The notes beneath the pieces are model-generated. The model ran no database searches. It saw only the letters and a list, made by a program, of their open reading frames with translations, and had not been told where the DNA came from. The translations under genes were made by a program, and so were the position numbers. From an uncultured Mollicutes bacterium (GTDB lineage Bacteria; Bacillota_I; Bacilli_A; Acholeplasmatales; Anaeroplasmataceae): DNA of 13,818 nt. Position 1 is the first letter of the stretch. The number at the start of each line of letters is the position of its first letter. Below, piece after piece: positions 7,569 through 13,818 of the stretch. The DNA is taken from assembly GCA_937905855.1 (NCBI GenBank), contig CALCWU010000130.1, positions 1-13,818 of the forward strand, given 5' to 3'.

Positions 7569-7609
7569 GTTCGTAAATATGGAAGATGAACGAATATGCG
7601 GATAAATTC

Positions 7610-7637
7610 TTGACTTGCATTTGATTTATGTTAGAAT
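7610..7637 (+). promoter_or_regulatory. Probable promoter of the MATE gene
   Basis: TTGACT at 7610-7615 and TAGAAT at 7632-7637 are 16 bases apart. Transcription would start near 7644, at the very edge of the ribosome binding site GAAGGTG (7644-7650), giving a leader of only about a dozen bases. The position between a terminator and the gene supports it; the short leader is unusual. Confidence 0.55.
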
Positions 7638-7656
7638 TTATTTGAAGGTGATTACA

Positions 7657-9030
7657 TTGAGTAAGACAGCAGATATTGATTTAACTAGTGGATCCTTAGC
7701 TAAAAAGATCCTTTTATTTACGATTCCAATAATTTTAAGTAATATTTTTCAATTATTATTTAATGCTTGTGATTTAATGGTTATTGGTAGATTTTCAGGT
7801 GATGATAGTTTAGCAGCAGTTGGTTCAACAAGCTCTTTAATAAATTTAATAGTTAACCTATTTATTGGCGTATCAATAGGTGCTAATGTTGTAGTAGCTA
7901 ATGCTGTTGGCCAGAGAAATGAAAAAAAAGCATTTAATGCCGTTCATACAGCTATATTATTTAGTATAATTTTAAGAATTATCTTAACTTTTTTTGGTAT
8001 TTTTACATCTCGTCTTTGGTTAGAACTTCTAGATACCACTGCTGAGGCAATTGATAAGGCAACATTATATTTACAAATTTATTTTGGAGGAATAATTTTT
8101 AATTTAATTTATAATTATGGCTCTTCGATTTTAAGAGCAGTTGGCGAAACAAAAAAGCCACTTTTATATATGCTAATATCAGGAGTAGTAAATCTTTTGC
8201 TGAATTTATTAACAGTTATTGTTTTTCGTCTTGATGTTGCTTGAGTTGCAATTTCAGCAGTTATTTCTGAGGGTATTTCTGCGGTTTTAGTAATTATTTG
8301 TCTATGCAGACGTAAGGGCTATGCTCACCTAGAGCTAAAGAAGATTAGAATTAATTTAACATCATTAAAGGAAATGATAATTATTGGTCTTCCAGCAGGC
8401 ATCCAAGCAATTTTGTTTTCTATTAGTAATGTTTTCATTCAAAAGGCCGTTAATTCCTTTAAATAGACCGCTATTGTTTCGGGAAATACAGCAGCAGCTA
8501 ATCTTGAGGGCTTTGTTTATGATGGTATGAATGGTTTTTATCAAGCGTGTATTACCTTTACAGGTCAAAATTATGGTGCTAAAAAACTAAAAAATTGTAA
8601 AAAATCATTGTTATATTGTTTAATGTATGCGACCCTAGCCGGAGTAATCTTAGGTGGAGGTATGCTATTATTTGGTAAAAGTCTATTAAAGCTATATACT
8701 AAGACAAATGAATCTTTGAATTATGGAATGACAAGATTAGTAATTATTTGTTCGACATATTACTTGTGTGGAATTATGGATGTAATGGTTGGAGGATTAC
8801 GTGGTCTTGGTTATTCAATTGCGCCAATGATTGTTTCAATTATGGGAGCATGTGTATTTAGGCTTGTTTGGATATATACCATTTTTAAAACCTATCATAC
8901 ATTAAATATTTTATATATATCATATCCAATATCGTGGTTTATTACGGGATTAATTCATGTCATATGCTATATAATAATTTACAATAAAATTAAGAAAAAG
9001 AATTTTAATATAATAGAAGGTCAATTTTAA
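7657..9030 (+). pseudogene. MATE-family multidrug/cation antiporter, broken by two in-frame stops
   Basis: This is a MATE efflux protein of about 457 codons, the usual family length. It begins SKTADIDLTSGS then IPIILSNIFQLLFNACDLMVIGRFSG, a typical N-terminal MATE repeat, and continues with QACITFTGQNYGAKK in the second repeat. Two stop codons interrupt one continuous frame: TGA at 8242-8244 (after RLDVA, where relatives usually carry Gly, so GGA to TGA is a one-base change) and TAG at 8464-8466 (after NSFK, before TAIVSGNTAA). There is no frameshift, and coding similarity resumes at once after each stop. The TTG at 7657 is the likely start, with GAAGGTG six bases upstream. The pieces 7657-8244 and 8527-9030 are unlikely to work alone. 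Either a young pseudogene or sequence error. Confidence 0.85.
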
Positions 9031-9046
9031 ACGACCTTCTTTTTTT
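9015..9046 (+). terminator. Rho-independent terminator overlapping the MATE stop codon
   Basis: An eight-base-pair stem (AGAAGGTC at 9015-9022 with GACCTTCT at 9033-9040) encloses a ten-base loop that contains the TAA stop (9028-9030), and a T-run follows to 9046. Confidence 0.85.
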
Positions 9047-9061
9047 ATGATTACAAAATTA

Positions 9062-9109
9062 TTTATTCGAATAAAATTCGGTTTATTTAATGAATGATAA
9101 TTAATAAAC
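9062..9109. promoter_or_regulatory. Palindrome and inverted repeat upstream of the S1 promoter
   Basis: TTTATTCGAATAAA at 9062-9075 is a perfect 14-base palindrome. It is followed by an inverted repeat: GTTTATTTAA at 9081-9090 and TTAATAAAC at 9101-9109 pair with one bulged base. Both lie 30-80 bases upstream of a perfect consensus promoter, a position suited to an activator or repressor operator. AT-richness makes chance palindromes more likely, so the role is inference. Confidence 0.4.
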
Positions 9110-9139
9110 ATAAAAAGTGTTAAAAATATATTTAATATG

Positions 9140-9168
9140 TTGACATCATTATGCTATCGGTGTATAAT
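9140..9168 (+). promoter_or_regulatory. Consensus SigA promoter of the S1-T1-S2-T2 array
   Basis: TTGACA at 9140-9145 and TATAAT at 9163-9168 are separated by exactly 17 bases, a perfect consensus. Transcription should begin near 9175, leaving a leader of about 24 bases before the S1 ATG. No other promoter or terminator is evident between the following genes, so the whole array may be one transcript. Confidence 0.9.
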
Positions 9169-9198
9169 GATTTTTTTATGTTTAAGGGAGCTGAAATT

Positions 9199-9960
9199 AT
9201 GAAAAAAGTAGTTTTTTTTATTGCATTCGTTTTATTAATGTCTTTTACTAATAAGGTTTATGCTAAGCCAATAATACCACCTGTTGATGATACACCTACA
9301 CCATATGTATCAGAATTAGGTGGGTATGGTAAATTTTATAAATATAGCTTTGTTGATCCTAATGAAAAGGGCTATGTTATATATAAAATGCCTTATACAT
9401 TTTGTTTAGTTGAGAATAGAATTAGCAAACTGCTTGAAGAAAACGATAGTGTCACAATGGAAGTAAGCTCTAGCTATTCTAATTCTTATTCAATAACTTA
9501 TACATTTGCCAAAATATTTCAAAATCAAACTAGTGGAAGCTTAAATTTGACGCTTGGTAGTCAAATTATTAGAATTGGTTCTGGCTTTTCTCATAAATTT
9601 GGAGATGAAATTGAAAATAGAATTGCCAATTCATCTAAATATATTGATACTTATATAACAAAATATCAAAAGGATGTTGTAGCTGATAAGGCAGGATTTT
9701 ATTCAATTTATTCATATGTTTATTTTGATGCTTATATTTTCCAAGAATTTTATGTTAATATGGTAAATGGATATCCTCAAAAGGTTGCTTCAGGTAGTTA
9801 TGATATAGTATTTACTAATAGTGATAGATATGCATCATATTGTAAGTTTAAATATAGTGAAAATAATCTTATTGATAATAATTATATAGAAAATGATGTT
9901 TACTATATTAATAATTATAATATGAGTATTGATGAATTATTAAGTGGAAGAATTAAATAG
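9199..9960 (+). CDS. Secreted protein S1, unrecognised family paired with an ABC transporter
   Basis: The 253-residue protein has a clear Sec signal peptide (residues 1-22; MKK, hydrophobic core, then KVYA before KP), giving a mature product of about 231 residues. There is no lipobox Cys, C-terminal anchor or sorting motif, so it should be released. The mature N-terminus is Pro-rich (KPIIPPVDDTPTPY) and is followed by GYxxYxMPYxxCLVE, both shared with S2. The middle (about 80-180) is rich in Ser, Thr, Tyr and alternating polar/hydrophobic residues, suggesting beta strands. Residues 182-253 are identical to the S2 C-terminus. ATG 9199 is set by AAGGGAG at 9184-9190; an in-frame ATG at 9178 would lie at the transcript end with no ribosome binding site. 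It sits 19 bases before T1. I do not recognise the family; effector, bacteriocin-like or structural roles are open. Confidence 0.85.
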   Translation: MKKVVFFIAFVLLMSFTNKVYAKPIIPPVDDTPTPYVSELGGYGKFYKYSFVDPNEKGYVIYKMPYTFCLVENRISKLLEENDSVTMEVSSSYSNSYSITYTFAKIFQNQTSGSLNLTLGSQIIRIGSGFSHKFGDEIENRIANSSKYIDTYITKYQKDVVADKAGFYSIYSYVYFDAYIFQEFYVNMVNGYPQKVASGSYDIVFTNSDRYASYCKFKYSENNLIDNNYIENDVYYINNYNMSIDELLSGRIK

Positions 9961-10902
9961 CTGAAGGGGGATTTGGGATATGTATAGACTTGAGAATGTC
10001 AACTTAAAATTTAAGAATAAAATAATCCTTAATAATTTTTCTTATTCATTTAAAGAAAAAGGTCTATATTATATAATAGGTCCAACTGGGTGTGGTAAAA
10101 CAACTTTATTAAAGCTTATGTATTTAAATAAATATAAATATACAGGAAATGTTTATTTTAATAATCAAAATATAAAAAGCGTTAGTTATAAAAAAATTGA
10201 GCTTATTAGAAATGATATTACCTATATTGGTGTAAAAAATCAAGCCTTTAATAGCTTGACACTGCGCCAAAATTTAAGGATTATCCTAGGTAGGGAATAT
10301 GATGATAATAAGATAGATGAGCTTATTAATAAATATGATTTAACTAAATATTTGGATAAGAAATATAAGAATTTAAGTATGGGAGAAAAGGAAAGATTTT
10401 TATTAATAATTCCCTTAATTAAAAGAACCAAAATAGTTATGATTGATGAAGGATTTGCCAATCTTGATCGTAAATATTCATTAATGCTAAAGGAAGAATA
10501 TGAAAATCTTTCTAATGAATCATTAGTTATAATTGTTGAGCACATTTTAGAAAATATTGAAAAAGGTGAAATAATAGATTTCAATAAACTAGAAAATAAC
10601 TATGTCACTGAAGAATATTCCTATGTTGAAAGAAAGTTCAATAAACATCTAGGCTTTATTAATTATTTAAGAATATTTAAGATAAAAATAATGATAAATT
10701 TGTTATTAGTTGGAGCGTTAATAATATTAAGCTCAATTTTCATATCATCATTATATACTACAAAAATAGATGAAGATGAATTAGAGGCGATGTGCTTAAG
10801 AGCCTTACCAACAGATACGATATTTATAGATGAAACAAGAATAAATCCTAGTGATTATAACATTACTAATAAAATATTGTATTTTCAACATTATGAAATT
10901 AG
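9742..10902 (+). repeat. 1161-bp exact repeat, copy 1
   Basis: This block is identical base for base to 12657-13817 (offset 2915). It covers the last 72 codons of S1, the 19-base gap and the first 307 codons of T1. Identity starts abruptly at CAAGAATTTTA within homologous coding sequence and stops at 10903, where T here faces C at 13818. Confidence 0.98.
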
Positions 10903-12100
10903 TAATTATAGTTCGTATAATCCATTATATAAAATATTTATTTGTGAAGAATTAAATATGAATGGCAAAAGAGTAAAGCTTAATGATGGTATTTTATATA
11001 CAGCAAATGATGATTCGTTATATAATTATTCAAGTAGAAATGATTTTAAAGTAAACAAATATAATGATAATTCAGATATTTTTATTGAAGAATCTGTTAG
11101 CACTTTTTATAATAAATATTCAAATGATGATCGATATCCGTCATATCATTATATTATGTATATGAATTATAACACCTTTAGAATGACAAAATTTTGTCAA
11201 ATTGCCCCAATAATTTCTTGGAGTAGCGAGGCACGTGTTTGTATTTCAAATGAAAGTATGTTTTTAAGGGGGAAGGTTCCTGGTTCTGGTGTAACATTAC
11301 AGTCTAATAAATACGATAATAATAAAAGTTTTTTGGATTACGACATGCTAGTATATGGTTCTTATTATGAAAAAAATGGGTCAAATGACTATCATGAGAA
11401 AATTGCTTTTGATTATACGAATGAATCTGCCAAAATTGATTTAGTGGGATTAAGAGTGGCACCAATTGGAAAAGTATATTCTAATTTAGAAACTATCCAC
11501 AATTTATGCTACATATATTTAAGCGATAAGCTTTTTAAGGAAATGATTTGGAATAAAAAATTAACATTAGGCGATTGGCTTTATGAAAATAGAACTGAAT
11601 GCTGTTATCAGCTATCAAAGGATAGTGATATTAAAGGTTTAGTTAAGGAAAATAAAAGAAGGATAGCTAATGGGGAAAAAGAAATATTTAAGATTATGAC
11701 CAATTCAAATTTAGAATATAAAAAAGAAACATTTCTAATGACCTTTAATAGTAATAAATATTTAGAAAATATTGGTCTTAGTGGCATAATTATTTTTATA
11801 ATTTTATTATTACTTAATTCAAATTCAAGATCAAATAAAATATTACTAAATTACAATTATCGAAAAAATAATCTTAAGATCTATAAAATTGGTGAAAATT
11901 TTTTATATACAATTTTATTAATACTATTTTCTATTTTTATGTCAGGTAAGTTTTTTGCTAAATTTCATCAAACAACCTATTTAAAAATTGAAAGCTATCA
12001 TATTGTTTTTATATCCTCAATAATTATAGGTGTAATTATTTTAATTACAAGCATTATTAAGGATTGTTTAGAGCTTAAAATAAATTTAAGAAGAATATAA
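9980..12100 (+). CDS. MacB-like (type VII) ABC transporter T1, ATPase fused to permease
   Basis: The 706-residue protein joins an ABC ATPase to a permease. The ATPase (1-220) shows Walker A GPTGCGKTT (34-42, Lys40), signature LSMGE (132-136, in place of LSGGQ), Walker B with Asp156 and catalytic Glu157, D-loop NLD, and H-loop His188. The Q-loop Gln is not at its usual spacing; the region reads YIGVKNQAFNSLTLRQN. One TM helix (about 238-259) is followed by a roughly 340-residue Tyr/Asn/Asp/Ser-rich extracellular domain (260-597) and three TM helices (about 598-615, 641-659, 674-693). This is the order and topology of MacB, a mechanotransmission-type family that works on extracytoplasmic substrates. 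ATG 9980 follows AAGGGGG at 9964-9970. Flanking secreted proteins S1 and S2 suggest it exports, processes, senses or protects against them; which one is unknown. Confidence 0.88.
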   Translation: MYRLENVNLKFKNKIILNNFSYSFKEKGLYYIIGPTGCGKTTLLKLMYLNKYKYTGNVYFNNQNIKSVSYKKIELIRNDITYIGVKNQAFNSLTLRQNLRIILGREYDDNKIDELINKYDLTKYLDKKYKNLSMGEKERFLLIIPLIKRTKIVMIDEGFANLDRKYSLMLKEEYENLSNESLVIIVEHILENIEKGEIIDFNKLENNYVTEEYSYVERKFNKHLGFINYLRIFKIKIMINLLLVGALIILSSIFISSLYTTKIDEDELEAMCLRALPTDTIFIDETRINPSDYNITNKILYFQHYEISNYSSYNPLYKIFICEELNMNGKRVKLNDGILYTANDDSLYNYSSRNDFKVNKYNDNSDIFIEESVSTFYNKYSNDDRYPSYHYIMYMNYNTFRMTKFCQIAPIISWSSEARVCISNESMFLRGKVPGSGVTLQSNKYDNNKSFLDYDMLVYGSYYEKNGSNDYHEKIAFDYTNESAKIDLVGLRVAPIGKVYSNLETIHNLCYIYLSDKLFKEMIWNKKLTLGDWLYENRTECCYQLSKDSDIKGLVKENKRRIANGEKEIFKIMTNSNLEYKKETFLMTFNSNKYLENIGLSGIIIFIILLLLNSNSRSNKILLNYNYRKNNLKIYKIGENFLYTILLILFSIFMSGKFFAKFHQTTYLKIESYHIVFISSIIIGVIILITSIIKDCLELKINLRRI

Positions 12101-12110
12101 GGAGTTAATT

Positions 12111-12875
12111 ATGAAAAAGAAGTTATTTATTATTATTATTTTTTTAATGTCGACATTAGGCTTAAAGGTTTATGCTAAACCAATAATGCCCCCTGCTGAT
12201 GATGTACCTACACCATACATTGAAAAGCTTGGTGGAAGTGCCATCTATGAAAAAACTATTTTCACTAACCCAGAAGAGTTAGGATATTGTTATTATATAA
12301 TGCCATATTCTATTTGTTTAGTGGAAAGCTCTTCACTTTGGTTAAAGCTTTCTCGTGGTGAAAGTGCAAAAATCACCTTAGAAAAAAAAGAAAGTAAAGA
12401 ATATTCAGTAAGTGAGGCGTTTGCTTCAGCTTATAATAATACATATAAAACGGATTTTGGTATTTATCTTGGTGGAAAAAGATTTAATTTGGCAACAAAT
12501 TATACTCATACATTTAGTGAAAGTATTATTAATGAAATCAAAAATCAAACATCAAATACTTTTTCTTTTACAGAAACGATTAGTGAGAATGTAACAGCTT
12601 CAGAAGATGGCTACTATTTTATTTCAATGTTAACATTTTTTGACGTTTATGTAATTCAAGAATTTTATGTTAATATGGTAAATGGATATCCTCAAAAGGT
12701 TGCTTCAGGTAGTTATGATATAGTATTTACTAATAGTGATAGATATGCATCATATTGTAAGTTTAAATATAGTGAAAATAATCTTATTGATAATAATTAT
12801 ATAGAAAATGATGTTTACTATATTAATAATTATAATATGAGTATTGATGAATTATTAAGTGGAAGAATTAAATAG
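12111..12875 (+). CDS. Secreted protein S2, paralogue of S1
   Basis: The 254-residue protein has a Sec signal peptide (residues 1-22, ending KVYA before KP) and a mature part of about 232 residues. It shares with S1 the Pro-rich start (KPIMPPADDVPTPY), LGG, and GYxxYxMPYxxCLVE. The middle has diverged strongly: runs such as KITLEKKESKEYSVSEAF, FGIYLGGKRFNLATNYTHTF and SFTETISENVTASEDGYY alternate polar and hydrophobic residues with glycine turns. This pattern recalls the membrane-inserting hairpin regions of beta-pore-forming toxins of the aerolysin/ETX-MTX2 type, a fold-level impression only. Residues 183-254 are identical to S1. ATG 12111 follows AAGGAG (12099-12104), which overlaps the T1 stop, so translation is probably coupled to T1. 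Family not recognised. Confidence 0.85.
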   Translation: MKKKLFIIIIFLMSTLGLKVYAKPIMPPADDVPTPYIEKLGGSAIYEKTIFTNPEELGYCYYIMPYSICLVESSSLWLKLSRGESAKITLEKKESKEYSVSEAFASAYNNTYKTDFGIYLGGKRFNLATNYTHTFSESIINEIKNQTSNTFSFTETISENVTASEDGYYFISMLTFFDVYVIQEFYVNMVNGYPQKVASGSYDIVFTNSDRYASYCKFKYSENNLIDNNYIENDVYYINNYNMSIDELLSGRIK

Positions 12876-13817
12876 CTGAAGGGGGATTTGGGATATGTAT
12901 AGACTTGAGAATGTCAACTTAAAATTTAAGAATAAAATAATCCTTAATAATTTTTCTTATTCATTTAAAGAAAAAGGTCTATATTATATAATAGGTCCAA
13001 CTGGGTGTGGTAAAACAACTTTATTAAAGCTTATGTATTTAAATAAATATAAATATACAGGAAATGTTTATTTTAATAATCAAAATATAAAAAGCGTTAG
13101 TTATAAAAAAATTGAGCTTATTAGAAATGATATTACCTATATTGGTGTAAAAAATCAAGCCTTTAATAGCTTGACACTGCGCCAAAATTTAAGGATTATC
13201 CTAGGTAGGGAATATGATGATAATAAGATAGATGAGCTTATTAATAAATATGATTTAACTAAATATTTGGATAAGAAATATAAGAATTTAAGTATGGGAG
13301 AAAAGGAAAGATTTTTATTAATAATTCCCTTAATTAAAAGAACCAAAATAGTTATGATTGATGAAGGATTTGCCAATCTTGATCGTAAATATTCATTAAT
13401 GCTAAAGGAAGAATATGAAAATCTTTCTAATGAATCATTAGTTATAATTGTTGAGCACATTTTAGAAAATATTGAAAAAGGTGAAATAATAGATTTCAAT
13501 AAACTAGAAAATAACTATGTCACTGAAGAATATTCCTATGTTGAAAGAAAGTTCAATAAACATCTAGGCTTTATTAATTATTTAAGAATATTTAAGATAA
13601 AAATAATGATAAATTTGTTATTAGTTGGAGCGTTAATAATATTAAGCTCAATTTTCATATCATCATTATATACTACAAAAATAGATGAAGATGAATTAGA
13701 GGCGATGTGCTTAAGAGCCTTACCAACAGATACGATATTTATAGATGAAACAAGAATAAATCCTAGTGATTATAACATTACTAATAAAATATTGTATTTT
13801 CAACATTATGAAATTAG
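12657..13817 (+). repeat. 1161-bp exact repeat, copy 2
   Basis: This is the second copy of the block at 9742-10902. It holds the C-terminal 72 codons of S2, the S2-T2 gap and codons 1-307 of T2. The base after it, 13818, is the last of the window and is the first mismatch (a synonymous AGC versus AGT). Confidence 0.98.
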
Positions 13818-13818
13818 C
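12895..13818 (+). CDS. ABC transporter T2, second copy (partial, cut by window end)
   Basis: The frame is open from ATG 12895 to the window edge, giving 308 residues. It is identical in protein to residues 1-308 of T1: the complete ATPase domain (Walker A, LSMGE, Walker B, H-loop), the first TM helix (about 238-259) and the first roughly 50 residues of the extracellular domain. The ribosome binding site AAGGGGG and the 19-base gap after S2 are also identical to copy 1. The only nucleotide difference is the final base. The rest of the extracellular domain and the last three TM helices lie outside the window, so whether they match T1 cannot be seen. Confidence 0.9.
   Translation, partial: MYRLENVNLKFKNKIILNNFSYSFKEKGLYYIIGPTGCGKTTLLKLMYLNKYKYTGNVYFNNQNIKSVSYKKIELIRNDITYIGVKNQAFNSLTLRQNLRIILGREYDDNKIDELINKYDLTKYLDKKYKNLSMGEKERFLLIIPLIKRTKIVMIDEGFANLDRKYSLMLKEEYENLSNESLVIIVEHILENIEKGEIIDFNKLENNYVTEEYSYVERKFNKHLGFINYLRIFKIKIMINLLLVGALIILSSIFISSLYTTKIDEDELEAMCLRALPTDTIFIDETRINPSDYNITNKILYFQHYEIS

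Noticed and set aside
7570..7594. Inverted repeat TTCGT/ACGAA upstream of the MATE promoter
   Set aside because: Arms are only five bases with a 15-base gap, which is expected by chance.
8242..8466. Alternative genetic code (TGA as Trp or Gly, TAG as sense)
   Set aside because: Trp is TGG in all genes seen, no other gene has an in-frame TGA, TAG ends sufD, sufS, sufB, S1 and S2, and TGA ends the membrane-HAD gene.
8365..8568. Reverse-strand open frame of 67 codons inside the MATE gene
   Set aside because: It is opposite clear MATE coding similarity, which continues on the + strand through the stops.
10240..10584. Reverse-strand open frame of 114 codons, repeated at 13155-13499
   Set aside because: It is antisense to the ABC ATPase domain and appears twice only because the underlying sequence is an exact repeat.
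12412..12594. 60-codon + strand frame inside S2
   Set aside because: It is out of frame within S2, which has a signal peptide, a ribosome binding site and a paralogue; low-complexity composition only.
9742..13817. Insertion sequence or transposon as the source of the repeat
   Set aside because: No transposase, terminal inverted repeats or target-site duplication is visible, and the repeat begins within homologous coding sequence, which fits recombination between paralogues.
1..13818. CRISPR arrays, tRNA, rRNA or riboswitches
   Set aside because: No regularly spaced repeats, cloverleaf-like segments or conserved leader structures were seen in the short intergenic regions.

Overview
The window is AT-rich DNA with densely packed genes, all on the + strand. 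It looks like a low-GC Bacillota genome of the Bacilli, Erysipelotrichales or RF39 kind. The grounds are A/T-rich codon use, strong AGGAGG-type ribosome binding sites, consensus SigA promoters, U-tract terminators and a Gram-positive-type sufCDSUB cluster. Trp is encoded by TGG throughout, and TAA, TAG and TGA all serve as stops, so the standard bacterial code (table 11) fits and the Mollicutes TGA=Trp code does not. The exact lineage is inference. No gene-free stretch exceeds about 300 bases; the longest gap is roughly 170 bases.

Layout. (1) Positions 1-71 hold the tail of an upstream gene and its terminator. (2) A WYL-domain transcriptional regulator covers 82-1023. (3) A probable six-gene operon runs from 1077 to 7214. 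Its first gene fuses an aromatic-acid-exporter-like (ArAE/FUSC) membrane domain to a degenerate Cof-type HAD domain. It is followed five bases later by sufC, sufD (unusually short), sufS, sufU and sufB, and the operon ends at a strong terminator. The suf genes form a complete Fe-S cluster assembly machine: SufS takes sulfur from cysteine, SufU accepts it, and the SufBCD scaffold ATPase builds the cluster. (4) A 68-residue two-helix membrane protein has its own promoter and terminator. (5) A MATE-family efflux gene of full length is broken by two in-frame stop codons, TGA and TAG, with no frameshift. (6) From 9140 to the window end, a perfect consensus promoter drives a tandem array of secreted protein S1, ABC transporter T1, secreted protein S2 and ABC transporter T2 (cut by the window end).

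The last region is the most interesting. S1 and S2 are homologous Sec-exported proteins of about 230 mature residues. They have divergent Ser/Thr/Tyr-rich middles but an identical 72-residue C-terminus. Each is paired with a one-polypeptide ABC transporter with an N-terminal ATPase, one TM helix, a roughly 340-residue extracellular domain and three more TM helices (MacB-like, type VII topology). A 1161-bp block spanning the S C-terminus, the S-T gap and the first 307 codons of T is repeated with no mismatch at an offset of 2915 bp. The block begins abruptly inside homologous coding sequence and ends one base before the window edge. This suggests recent unequal crossover or gene conversion within a modular secreted-effector/ABC system, or else an assembly artefact. 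I do not recognise the secreted family.
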